In this document: positions 41,862 to 49,839 of the stretch, piece by piece | Position numbering within the stretch: position 1 is the first letter of the stretch | How the letters are laid out: each line of letters starts with the position of its first letter | Source of the DNA: Oscillospiraceae bacterium | Lineage (GTDB): Bacteria; Bacillota; Clostridia; Oscillospirales; UBA929 | DNA: 50,117 nucleotides | Direction of reading: 5' to 3' | Assembly (NCBI GenBank): GCA_031254195.1 | Contig: JAIRUW010000036.1 | Coordinates: 1-50,117, forward strand | Notes under the pieces: generated by a model | Databases searched by the model: none | The model's input: the letters and a program-made list of their open reading frames with translations, nothing else | What the model was told of the DNA's origin: nothing | Program-made: the position numbers and the translations under genes

Positions 41862-42644
41862 TCAACCATCCCAACGGAATTTAGCCATCGAAGCGGCCAA
41901 TGTGTCTTTGAAGAGTAAATACAGCAGGATGATGGGGACCATATACACCGCCGCCGCGCTGAAAAGGACAGGGCCGGGAAGGCTGCCCAGCACCACAGAT
42001 AAAGGGGTGAAGGCGCTGTTCCTGTTGACGAAAATAAGAGCCGGCTCCGCCATATTCCAGCTTTCACAGAAGATCATCACAGCCAGCGCGCCGCCCGCGT
42101 AACGGACCTGCGGAATCACTGCGTGCAACAGAATGCGGAAGACCGACGAGGTCTCCAAAATGGTGCTGTCCAGCAGCTCGGACGGTATCCCCTTGATGAA
42201 TTGACGGAAAAGGAATACGGCAAACGGCGCGAAGACAGGCGGAAGGATAAGCGCCCACGGCGTGTTGAGCAAGCCGATGTCCCGCAAGGTGATGAAGTTC
42301 GGCATCATGGTGGTTTGAAAAGGCAGCAGCATGGCGATGACGAAGATGAAAAACACGGCGTTATGTCCGGGGAATCTAACCTTGGCGAAGATAAATCCCA
42401 GCGGGAAAGTGATGATGAGGCAAAGAACGGTGATGGCCAGGGAATAGCCTGCGGAGTTCCAAAAATGGGGCAGGAACGCCGAGTTTGCCGTCAAAAGCTC
42501 GCCATATTGCTCTAATGTCGGCACTCTTTCATTAAAGGAGAAAGAGCGGAACAGCGTGACCAAAATAGGGGACGCGAACAACAGCCCGACTGCGGCAAGC
42601 ACGGACTTGACGGCCCATCCCTTCAGTTTAGTAAATCTTGTCAT
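41862..42644 (-). CDS. Sugar-type ABC transporter permease (MalG-like)
   Basis: A 260-residue permease with six likely membrane helices, of the CUT1 MalG type (FNERVPTLEQYGELL; LPFQTTMMPNFITLRDIGLLNTPWALILPP). The cytoplasmic EAA loop, which normally reads EAA-xx-DGA, is degenerate (LDSTILETSSVFRILLHAVIP), although the downstream Pro is kept. It overlaps the first permease gene by 17 nt. No ATPase or solute-binding protein is encoded nearby. Confidence 0.85.
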   Translation of the reverse strand: MTRFTKLKGWAVKSVLAAVGLLFASPILVTLFRSFSFNERVPTLEQYGELLTANSAFLPHFWNSAGYSLAITVLCLIITFPLGFIFAKVRFPGHNAVFFIFVIAMLLPFQTTMMPNFITLRDIGLLNTPWALILPPVFAPFAVFLFRQFIKGIPSELLDSTILETSSVFRILLHAVIPQVRYAGGALAVMIFCESWNMAEPALIFVNRNSAFTPLSVVLGSLPGPVLFSAAAVYMVPIILLYLLFKDTLAASMAKFRWDG

Positions 42645-43509
42645 TGTATTTACTCTCCCAAATGTAGACGACGACCAAAAACATCACGACAATCACGGTG
42701 AAGATGGTGGAAGCTGCCGAAAGGTGCGGATAATTGCCGAAACGGAACATATTGTTCATGAAATACTGCACTGTATAGGCAATATCGGGCGGGTAATCCG
42801 TGCCGCCGAAAAACAGATAGCTCTCACGAAATATCTTCAGCGCGTTAACGAATGACAGCACCGTCACAAAAACTAACGCAGGGGAAATCAGCGGAAGGGT
42901 GACCCGCCTGTGCAGGCGGAACCCCCTTGCGCCGTCTATCTCCGCGGCTTCCCGGACTTCGGGCGGGATGGAGGCCATCGCCGCGCTGAGGATGATGATA
43001 TTGATGCCGATATTCTTCCATATGTAAATCAAATAAAGAGGTAATATGATCCAAAAATCGTGCATATCGGCATTCACCAAAGCGATATGAGGGCCATACG
43101 CGAATTCATAATAAACGGTTAAAACCTCGAGGATGCCATTGTCAAACACCAGACGCCAGGCAAAAACCGCGCTTACGGTAGGCAGGATCATCGGCATGAC
43201 CAGCAAATGCCGGATAAACGCAAGCCTTTTTCCCAGCCGCAGCAACCCGAACGACAGCAGGACGGACAGCGTGACAAGACAAATCACACCGATCATGGAA
43301 AAGGTGAAGGTGTTTCTCAAACCATGTACATAGTGCCTGTTTTGGAATAATTCAAAATAATTATCTATAAATACGAATTCCTCCCGGGTACGGTCCAGCA
43401 TTGAGTACCAGAGGGAACGGATGAACGGGTATAAATACAGCAAGACAAAGCCCGCCAGAGCGGGAAGCCCCAGCGAGATAAACCTAAGACGGAGTGTTCG
43501 GTTGTTCAT
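42628..43509 (-). CDS. Sugar-type ABC transporter permease (MalF-like)
   Basis: A 293-residue permease with six membrane helices. It has a normal EAA loop (VREAAEIDGARGFRLHRRVTLPLI) and CUT1 features (LLYLYPFIRSLWYSML; LPTVSAVFAWRLVFDNGIL). ATG 43509 is chosen: it follows GAAGGG, and the longer frame runs into tRNA-Gly. This subunit should pair with the MalG-like one and a shared MsmK/MalK-type ATPase encoded elsewhere. The binding protein is not in the window. The transcript may start at the tRNA promoter. Confidence 0.88.
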   Translation of the reverse strand: MNNRTLRLRFISLGLPALAGFVLLYLYPFIRSLWYSMLDRTREEFVFIDNYFELFQNRHYVHGLRNTFTFSMIGVICLVTLSVLLSFGLLRLGKRLAFIRHLLVMPMILPTVSAVFAWRLVFDNGILEVLTVYYEFAYGPHIALVNADMHDFWIILPLYLIYIWKNIGINIIILSAAMASIPPEVREAAEIDGARGFRLHRRVTLPLISPALVFVTVLSFVNALKIFRESYLFFGGTDYPPDIAYTVQYFMNNMFRFGNYPHLSAASTIFTVIVVMFLVVVYIWESKYNDKIY

Positions 43510-43553
43510 TTCAGCTAACCCTTCCCTGTAGAGGATGGCGCTGTAAAATTGTC

Positions 43554-43627
<74 letters not shown>

Positions 43628-43647
43628 GCAACATAAATGTGAATCTG

Positions 43648-43676
43648 AGTATACCATATTCCGCGCGGGTTGTAAA
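43648..43676 (-). promoter_or_regulatory. Promoter of tRNA-Gly
   Basis: TTTACA (43671-43676), 17 nt, TATACT (43648-43653) with an extended -10 TGG. The boxes are the same as those of the htpG promoter. It lies just after the metH stop. Confidence 0.82.
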
Positions 43677-43684
43677 GTAAAAAA

Positions 43685-45847
43685 TTAGGTTCCGTAGACG
43701 CGCCGCGCGATCGCCACGGCTTCCAAAGCGTCGCGGCCATAAAACGCGGCTTCGGAAACAGACGGGTCGGCCGCCGCGCCGCCAATCATCACGGCACAGC
43801 CCGGCACAGCGGCAAAAACGGCGTCGGCCGTATTCCGCATGTTCCTAACGGTGGTGGTCATCAGCGCGCTCAGCCCGACCAGCTTTGCCCCATGCTCCCG
43901 CACAGCGTTTACCACCAGCTCGGGCGGTACGTCTTTGCCCAGGTCGAGTACAGCAAAGCCGTGGCATTCGAGCATGGCTTTGACGATATTTTTCCCGATG
44001 TCGTGTATGTCGCCCTGTACCGACGCCAGAATGATCGGGGGGCCGTCCGTGCCGTTATTGGAGCCGGCGCTCTGTTTCAATCGTTCGATCTCTTTCTTCG
44101 CCGCCGCCAGCAGCTCCGGCAGAAAGGCCAAGCCTTTGTCATACTGCTCGATAACCCATTGTAATGGCTTGTCCTCCGTTTTAGAGGCGGAATGCGGCTC
44201 CGAACAGCCGGACAGGAGACGCCATGTCTGCACCGCGTCGGCAAACGGGATAGACAACGGATTCATGATGGCCGCGTCCAGGCCGGACGCAAACGCCGCG
44301 GTTAGAAACGCCGAACCCAGCTTTTCTCGCTCCGGCATTCCGTACGACACATTGCTCACCCCCAGCACGGTGGCAAGCCCCAGCTCTTCTTTTACTAGGC
44401 GCACGGCCCGTAATGTCTCCGCCGCCTGCATGGGCTGTGCCGCGACGGTCAGGGTCAGGCAGTCAATGAGGATGTCTTTTTCAGAGATCCCATGGGAAAC
44501 CGCGGCGTCACAGATACGGCGCGCGATAGCAAGCCGCCCCTCCGCCGTCTCTGGGATGCCGTTTTCGTTCAGCGTCAGGCCGACGACCGCCGCGCCGTAT
44601 TTTCTCACCAGCGGCAGAATCGTATCAAGTGATTCTTTCTTGCCGTTGACCGAGTTGACGATGGCTTTGCCGTTGACAACGCGCAGGGCGGCTTCGATAG
44701 CGTCAGGGTCGGCGCTGTCTATCTGTATGGGCAGGTTGCTTACGCTCTGCACCGCGCGTACCATCCGCGCCAAAACCGCCGGCTCGTCAAGGCCGGGCAG
44801 ACCGGCGTTGACGTCGAGGAGATGACAGCCCGCTTCCTGCTGGGCGGCGGCTTCGTCCCGCACAAGATCCATGTCGTCCTCGCGCAGTGCCTGTTGCAAA
44901 CGCTTTTTGCCGGTGGGGTTTAGCCGTTCGCCGATGACCAGCGGGCCGCTTCCCCGAAACGCCGCTTTCGTCCCGGACGCCGCTATAACATGCGGAAAAT
45001 CCCTCCTCACGGCTTCCGGTACCACGCCCGCGCCGAGCAGTGTCCGTATCCCCGCGATGTGCTCAGGCGTTGTGCCGCAGCAGCCGCCTACGATTTTTGC
45101 GCCCGCCCGCGCAAACCCGGCGGCGTATTCCGCAAACGCCTTCGGGGATATGTCATAAACCGTGCTTCCGTCGTCTAAAACGCGCGGCAGGCCCGCGTTT
45201 GGCTGGACCATTACCGGCACATAGGCCCTCTCAAGCATTTCGAGCAAAAACGGTTTCAACTGCGCGGGGCCGAGCGAGCAATTCAGGCCCAGCGCGTCAA
45301 CACCGAGGCTTTCCAAGACCGCGACGGCGGTTTGGATATTGCATCCTGTCAGCGTGCGCCCGTTTTCCTGCAATGTCACCGTACACAGAACGGGCAGGGA
45401 TGTGTTTTCCTTGGCGGCAAGGACAGCGGCTTTACACTCATATATATCGGACATCGTTTCGATGAGGATAACGTCCGCGCCGCTTTCCGCCCCGGCTTTG
45501 GCGAGCTTTGCGAAATGCGCGTACGCCTCCTCAAAAGAGCAGTCGCCCATCGGCTCCATCAGCCGCCCCACAGGGCCCAAGTCAAGCGCGGTAAACCGCG
45601 CCCGCGCCCGTTTAGCCAGTTCGACGCCGATACGGACGATCCCATCGCTGCCGGTGGTGAAGGTATTGGATGTGATCACATCCGCGCCCGCCGCGACATA
45701 CTCCCTGTGAGCGGTCAGCACAGCGTCGGGCATGGTCATGTTTAAGATATATGGCGGCTCGCTAGGCTTGAGATGATTGGACAGCAGCGTCCCCATACCC
45801 CCGTCAAAGAGCAGGGGTTCCTTCTTTAGCGCTTCGAGAAAATCCAT
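43685..45847 (-). CDS. metH: Cobalamin-dependent methionine synthase, short form
   Basis: A 720-residue MetH-like protein. The homocysteine S-methyltransferase barrel (1 to about 285) has zinc ligands Cys190 in LNCSLGP and Cys256/Cys257 in GGCCGTTPEH. A pterin-binding barrel follows (about 310-560; GERLNPTGKKRLQQAL, LLDVNAGLPG). A cobalamin cap and B12-binding domain end it, with the base-off His in GDIHDIG near residue 612. The C-terminal reactivation domain of E. coli MetH (about 1227 residues) is absent. It transfers methyl from methyltetrahydrofolate to homocysteine. Its start overlaps metF by 22 nt. Confidence 0.93.
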   Translation of the reverse strand: MDFLEALKKEPLLFDGGMGTLLSNHLKPSEPPYILNMTMPDAVLTAHREYVAAGADVITSNTFTTGSDGIVRIGVELAKRARARFTALDLGPVGRLMEPMGDCSFEEAYAHFAKLAKAGAESGADVILIETMSDIYECKAAVLAAKENTSLPVLCTVTLQENGRTLTGCNIQTAVAVLESLGVDALGLNCSLGPAQLKPFLLEMLERAYVPVMVQPNAGLPRVLDDGSTVYDISPKAFAEYAAGFARAGAKIVGGCCGTTPEHIAGIRTLLGAGVVPEAVRRDFPHVIAASGTKAAFRGSGPLVIGERLNPTGKKRLQQALREDDMDLVRDEAAAQQEAGCHLLDVNAGLPGLDEPAVLARMVRAVQSVSNLPIQIDSADPDAIEAALRVVNGKAIVNSVNGKKESLDTILPLVRKYGAAVVGLTLNENGIPETAEGRLAIARRICDAAVSHGISEKDILIDCLTLTVAAQPMQAAETLRAVRLVKEELGLATVLGVSNVSYGMPEREKLGSAFLTAAFASGLDAAIMNPLSIPFADAVQTWRLLSGCSEPHSASKTEDKPLQWVIEQYDKGLAFLPELLAAAKKEIERLKQSAGSNNGTDGPPIILASVQGDIHDIGKNIVKAMLECHGFAVLDLGKDVPPELVVNAVREHGAKLVGLSALMTTTVRNMRNTADAVFAAVPGCAVMIGGAAADPSVSEAAFYGRDALEAVAIARRVYGT

Positions 45848-46659
45848 TCGGCAACCTCCGGTTTGTTCATTGTATAAAGATGTACGCCGTCAACGCCCGC
45901 TTCCATAAGGCCGCGCACCTGTTCCGCCGCCAGCTCTGTCCCGGCTTTGCGCAGGCTGTCCGCGTCCGACTGATATGTATGCAACAGGCGGACGACGCGG
46001 GCGGGAAGGGAGGCGCCGCAGAGGAAGATCATCTTTTCGATCTGCCCTCGTGAGAGCACAGGCATGACGCCGGCCGAGACGGGGACAGTGATGCCCGCGG
46101 CGCGGGCGCGTTCAAGGAAACGGAAGAAGACGTCGTTGTCAAAAAAGAGCTGTGAGACAAAAAACTCCGCCCCGGCGTCCTGTTTGGCTTTGAGATACCC
46201 TATGTCCAGCGCTAGGTCGGTGCTGTCTATATGCCCCTCGGGATAACAGGCCGCGCCAATGCAAAAACCGCCGTATCCGCCGATGTCCCGGATGAGTTCC
46301 GACGCATAGCGGTAATCCGCGCGTCCGCCCTCTACCGGATCGCCGCGCAGCGCCAGTATATTTTCAACGCCTCGTCCGCGTATCATCTCCAGCGAATGAT
46401 GGACGGTGTCGCGGGAGGAGTTTACACAGGTCAAGTGCGCCATGGAGGGGAGACCAAACTCATTTTGAATGCCCGCCGCGATGCCCAAAGTCTTCTCCAC
46501 ACTGCCGCTTGCGTGGACGGTCACGCTGATAAAGGCGGGGGAGAGCCGCGCGATGTCCGACAGCGCGCCATCCAGGCAGATCCCGGGGTCGTGTTTGGGC
46601 GGGAATACCTCCAGCGAAAGGATCGTCTTCCCGGGACTGTATAGATCACGGATACGCAT
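45826..46659 (-). CDS. metF: Methylenetetrahydrofolate reductase
   Basis: A 277-residue flavin TIM barrel with LSLEVFPPKHDPG at the N-terminus (Glu of the active site), MAHLTCVNSSRD, ILALRGDPVEGG, FCIGAACYPEGH and AKQDAGAEFFVSQLFFD. It reduces methylene-THF to methyl-THF, the methyl donor of the overlapping metH, so the two form one route to methionine. Length is near the usual 280-300. No SAM-binding leader was found upstream. Confidence 0.95.
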   Translation of the reverse strand: MRIRDLYSPGKTILSLEVFPPKHDPGICLDGALSDIARLSPAFISVTVHASGSVEKTLGIAAGIQNEFGLPSMAHLTCVNSSRDTVHHSLEMIRGRGVENILALRGDPVEGGRADYRYASELIRDIGGYGGFCIGAACYPEGHIDSTDLALDIGYLKAKQDAGAEFFVSQLFFDNDVFFRFLERARAAGITVPVSAGVMPVLSRGQIEKMIFLCGASLPARVVRLLHTYQSDADSLRKAGTELAAEQVRGLMEAGVDGVHLYTMNKPEVAEWIFSKR

Positions 46660-46714
46660 ATCGCCATCCCTCTTCCTTTGTATGCTGACGGTTTAGTATA
46701 CATCAAAAAGGCGG

Positions 46715-47230
46715 CTAAGTAAATAGCCACCGTACCGCCGCCGAAGCGGTGATATAACCGGCAAAGTCGGCGAGAAGCGCCGCCGGGATGACATAGCGCG
46801 TTTTGGTGACGCCCGCCGCGCCGCAAATGACCGAAACGGCGTAAAAGGTCGTTTCGGTGCTGCCCAGCATAACGGCGGCGGTGCGCCCGACCAGCGAGTC
46901 TGCGCCGTGGGAGCGCATCAGCTCCACGCCGACCGCCAAAGCGCCGCTGCCGGAGAACGGGCGGACAATCAGCAGGGGGGCGCATTCGGGCGGGATACCC
47001 AAGAATTGGAACGCGGGGCGGCAAAACTCCGCGAACGCGTCTAAGAAGCCGGACGCGCGCAGCATGGTGATGGCGGCCAGCAGCGGTACCAAAGCCGGGA
47101 CGATGCGCAGAAGCACATTCAGCCCATCCCGCGCCCCGGCAATCAGGGCCGCGAAAATGTCTACGCCGCGCAGCAAGGCGTAGAGGGCGATGCCAAGGAT
47201 GAGCAGGGGCGTGATAAGCTGCCAGATCAT
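46715..47230 (-). CDS. spmB: Spore maturation protein B
   Basis: A 171-residue membrane protein of the nucleoside-recognition/Gate fold. It has the SpmB marker ML-GSTETTFYAVSV near residue 125 and FSGSGALAVGVELM. SpmA and SpmB together help dehydrate the spore core. Overlaps spmA by ATGA. Confidence 0.93.
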   Translation of the reverse strand: MIWQLITPLLILGIALYALLRGVDIFAALIAGARDGLNVLLRIVPALVPLLAAITMLRASGFLDAFAEFCRPAFQFLGIPPECAPLLIVRPFSGSGALAVGVELMRSHGADSLVGRTAAVMLGSTETTFYAVSVICGAAGVTKTRYVIPAALLADFAGYITASAAVRWLFT

Positions 47231-47808
47231 CGCCAGACCCTTTTGAACAGCAAACCCGCAATGACCCCGGCGGCGCAGCTGATCACGGTGGCGATCCAGA
47301 CGGCGGGCAGAATGTCAAACGGGCTTGCCGCGCCCTGTGAGGCCCGCGCCGCGGCGATGGTTGCCGGGATGATTTGAATGGAGCAGGAGCCGAGGATGAC
47401 CAGCATACAGACCGAGTCGGACGCGGCACCCGTACGGCCTGAAACGTCGTGAAGCCTTGCGGCGGCGCGGATGGAAAGCGGCGTCGCCGCGTTGCCCAGC
47501 CCCAAAAGGTTTGCCGAAACCGAGGCCGCGATGTCGCCCCGCAGGCCGCTGTCCGCCCGCGCTTCGAAAAACAGGGCGCTGATGGGCAGGCGCAGCGCTT
47601 TCGCCAGCTTTTCCATCAGACCGCAGCGGCGCATGACTTCCACCACGCCGCACCACAAGCATATCACGCCCGCCATGCTGATGGCGAGGCTGACCGCGTC
47701 CTTCGCGCCGTCCAGCAATCCGGCGGACATTTCGGCTGTTGTGCCTTGAAAGACGGCAAACAGAACGGCGGATACCATGATCACGACCAGCAGTACAGAC
47801 ATGGCCAT
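47227..47808 (-). CDS. spmA: Spore maturation protein A
   Basis: A 193-residue membrane protein with the SpmA features VFQGTTAEMSAGLLDGAKDAV, SANLLGLGNAATPLSIRAA and DSVCMLVILGSCSIQIIP. Its presence with spmB marks an endospore-forming lineage. In Bacillus these genes belong to the sporulation regulon; no clear sporulation promoter could be read here. Divergent from abrB. Confidence 0.94.
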   Translation of the reverse strand: MAMSVLLVVIMVSAVLFAVFQGTTAEMSAGLLDGAKDAVSLAISMAGVICLWCGVVEVMRRCGLMEKLAKALRLPISALFFEARADSGLRGDIAASVSANLLGLGNAATPLSIRAAARLHDVSGRTGAASDSVCMLVILGSCSIQIIPATIAAARASQGAASPFDILPAVWIATVISCAAGVIAGLLFKRVWR

Positions 47809-47841
47809 AAAAATATTTCACCCCTTTTTCGACAAAAAGTA

Positions 47842-47870
47842 TTGACGGCGGTGTGAAAAACAGTTATAAT
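47842..47870 (+). promoter_or_regulatory. Promoter P1 of the abrB-like gene
   Basis: TTGACG (47842-47847), 17 nt, TATAAT (47865-47870). A second TTGACA (47870-47875) and TATAAT (47895-47900), 19 nt apart, follow immediately and may form a weaker P2. Confidence 0.8.
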
Positions 47871-47939
47871 TGACACTATACGGTGGAGGTGACATATAAT
47901 GCAACCCATCCGCCAATACATAGTAAGGAGAAAGCCTGT

Positions 47940-48182
47940 ATGAAATCCACCGGAATTACCAGAAAAGTCGATGAGCTAGGACGCATCGTCCTACCGATCG
48001 AGCTGCGCCGCACACTTGACATTGCGGAGAAAGACCCCATTGAGATTTACGTCGAGGGGAACGCCATTATCCTTAAAAAGTATGAGTTGGCCTGCGTTTT
48101 TTGCGGAAACCCTGAGAATCTTATTCAATTTAAGGAAAAAAACGTTTGCCCGGCCTGCATGTCGCACATTAAAACGATGTAA
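47940..48182 (+). CDS. AbrB/SpoVT-type transition-state regulator with a zinc-ribbon-like tail
   Basis: An 80-residue protein. The first 47 residues are a classic AbrB swapped-hairpin DNA-binding domain (STGITRKVDELGRIVLPIEL, EIYVEGNAIILKKY). The C-terminal 30 residues carry Cys52/Cys55 and Cys70/Cys73, a likely zinc site in place of the B. subtilis AbrB multimerisation domain. ATG 47940 follows AAGGAGAAAG. The upstream gap of 131 nt to spmA holds one strong promoter and perhaps a second. Confidence 0.92.
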   Translation: MKSTGITRKVDELGRIVLPIELRRTLDIAEKDPIEIYVEGNAIILKKYELACVFCGNPENLIQFKEKNVCPACMSHIKTM

Positions 48183-48204
48183 CTCAGAGGGGGCGTATCG
48201 AAAA

Positions 48205-48234
48205 GGGGGAGGCCTCACAGGCCGCCCTCTTTTT
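48205..48234 (+). terminator. Intrinsic terminator of the abrB-like gene
   Basis: GGGGGAGGCCT (48205-48215) pairs with AGGCCGCCCTC (48219-48229) at 9 of 11 positions around CAC, followed by five T's (48230-48234). It reaches the last codon of the convergent carboxypeptidase gene. Confidence 0.8.
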
Positions 48235-49429
48235 ACTGCGGTCTGGCGGACATTGTCAACAATCCCAGCATATGTTTCAGCACGTCCCACCATGTCAGCT
48301 TTTCCACATCGGCGGCGGCGACGATAGGCACACGGGCCAAAACCGTTCCCTCACACTCCAAGATGATTTCGCCAAGGCGCTGGCCTTTTTGAACAGGAGC
48401 CTGTACGTCCTCCGCCAACTCCACTGTTTTTGTAAGCAGTGGCTTCTTGTGCTTTTCAAAAATAACGGTTTCCTCGCGCTCGATCAGCGGCTGTACCTCT
48501 TTGCCGCGCCCTAAAAGGACGGGGACGGGCAGAAGCACCTCATCGGGCCAGACCGTCATGGCAGAGTATCCGGCAAAGCCGTAATCCAGCATCTTCCGCG
48601 CGGATTCATAGCGGTCGTCGGTGCTGGCGGCGTGCATAACGACCGCGATCAGCTCCATGCCGTCACGCTCCGCCGAAGCGGTGATACAACTTCCGGCCTT
48701 GCTGGTCGTGCCCGTCTTGAGGCCGGTGCAGCCATCGTAATACCGCACCAGCCTGTTGGTGTTGGCAAGGGTAAAGGTGCCGTCGCGCAAAGAATCGAGC
48801 CATACCGTCGAATAATTGCGGATATCCTTGTGCGCCAAAAGCGCGCGCGACATAATGGCAACGTCCCGCGCCGTGGTATAGTGCTGCGGGTTATCCAGAC
48901 CGTGGCAGTTGGTGAAGTTCGTGCCCGTCATGCCGAGCTGCGCGGCGCGTTCGTTCATCATCGCGACGAAGGTTTCCTCCGTCCCGGCGACCGCTTCGGC
49001 CAAAACCACCGACCCGTCGTTGGCGCTGGCAATCGTGACCGCCTTGAGCATTTCGCTGACGGTATAGCGTTCGCCCTCGTGCAAGAACGCCGTGGAACCG
49101 CCCAAGCTCATCGCGGCCCGGCTGACGGTGACCTTCTGGTCATATGCCAGCTGGCCGCGCTCGATGGCCTCCATCGCCAGAAGGAGCGTCATCACCTTGG
49201 TGATGCTTGCCGGGGCGAGCCGTTCGTCGGCGTTTTTCTCATAGAGTACAGTGCCGGTGGAACGCTCCATCAGAATGACCGACGGCGCGGGTACGGACAG
49301 TGAACCGGCGACGCTGGAAACGGCAATGTCTTCCGCCGGTTCCCAGTTGTCAACGGCTTCCGCCTCTTCCGCGAAGCAAAACGGCAGCAATAGATAAAAC
49401 GCCAGAAAAATGCAAAAAATCCTCCGCAT
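48233..49429 (-). CDS. D-alanyl-D-alanine carboxypeptidase (DacF/PBP5 type)
   Basis: A 398-residue exported penicillin-binding protein. Signal peptide MRRIFCIFLAFYLLLPFCFA; catalytic SxxK at Ser75-Lys78 (APASITKVM); SAN near 135 (ASANDGSVVLAEAV); KTG near 238 (GLKTGTTSKAG); and a C-terminal beta domain (PBP5_C). It trims the terminal D-Ala of peptidoglycan stem peptides. The second of two ATGs (49429) is preferred because AAGGAGG lies 7 nt before it; the first ATG would be only one base away. It follows the HPr-like gene. Confidence 0.94.
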   Translation of the reverse strand: MRRIFCIFLAFYLLLPFCFAEEAEAVDNWEPAEDIAVSSVAGSLSVPAPSVILMERSTGTVLYEKNADERLAPASITKVMTLLLAMEAIERGQLAYDQKVTVSRAAMSLGGSTAFLHEGERYTVSEMLKAVTIASANDGSVVLAEAVAGTEETFVAMMNERAAQLGMTGTNFTNCHGLDNPQHYTTARDVAIMSRALLAHKDIRNYSTVWLDSLRDGTFTLANTNRLVRYYDGCTGLKTGTTSKAGSCITASAERDGMELIAVVMHAASTDDRYESARKMLDYGFAGYSAMTVWPDEVLLPVPVLLGRGKEVQPLIEREETVIFEKHKKPLLTKTVELAEDVQAPVQKGQRLGEIILECEGTVLARVPIVAAADVEKLTWWDVLKHMLGLLTMSARPQ

Positions 49430-49492
49430 GGCCATGCCTCCTTATATGGGAGGATATGTCCATGGGAAGACTCTTATGCTTGTTCTTTTAAT

Positions 49493-49732
49493 CTAGGCGC
49501 GATCCGCAAAATCCTTGATCAGCTCATAAAACGCCCGGCCGTCTTCTTCCGTGCCGTGGACTTCTACGGCAATCGGTTTGGAGAGGTCGAGGGAGAAAAG
49601 CCCCATGATCGACTTGGCGTCAACGGTATACCGCCCTGAGACGATGTCGATGTCAAAGGGCTGGCCGCACGCGGCGTTGACAAAGCGCTTTACGTCGTCT
49701 ATAGAATGGAGCTGGACGGAAAAACTCTTCAT
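49493..49732 (-). CDS. HPr-like protein lacking the active-site His
   Basis: A 79-residue protein of the HPr fold. The regulatory site AKSIMGLFSLDLS with Ser41 (equivalent to HPr Ser46) is kept. The phosphotransfer site (G-x-H-A-R-P) is replaced by SIDDVKRFV. It therefore cannot act as a PTS phosphate carrier but could be a target of HPr kinase, like Bacillus Crh. AGGAGGCG precedes the ATG. Confidence 0.88.
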   Translation of the reverse strand: MKSFSVQLHSIDDVKRFVNAACGQPFDIDIVSGRYTVDAKSIMGLFSLDLSKPIAVEVHGTEEDGRAFYELIKDFADRA

Positions 49733-49766
49733 GCTCTTGCGCCTCCTTCCTATGATACGCTATAAT

Positions 49767-49794
49767 CATTATACACCCGGAAACGAAAAATGCA
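49767..49794 (-). promoter_or_regulatory. Promoter of the HPr-like gene
   Basis: TTGCAT (49789-49794), 16 nt, TATAAT (49767-49772) on the minus strand, about 35 nt before the ATG at 49732. The carboxypeptidase gene may share this transcript. Confidence 0.7.
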
Positions 49795-49839
49795 AGGGAA
49801 AACAACGCCAAATCACGGGCTGTGAATGAAAGGGTTTTT

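Noticed and set aside
46660..46714. SAM riboswitch upstream of metF-metH
   Set aside because: Only 55 nt separate metF from spmB, with no matching stems.
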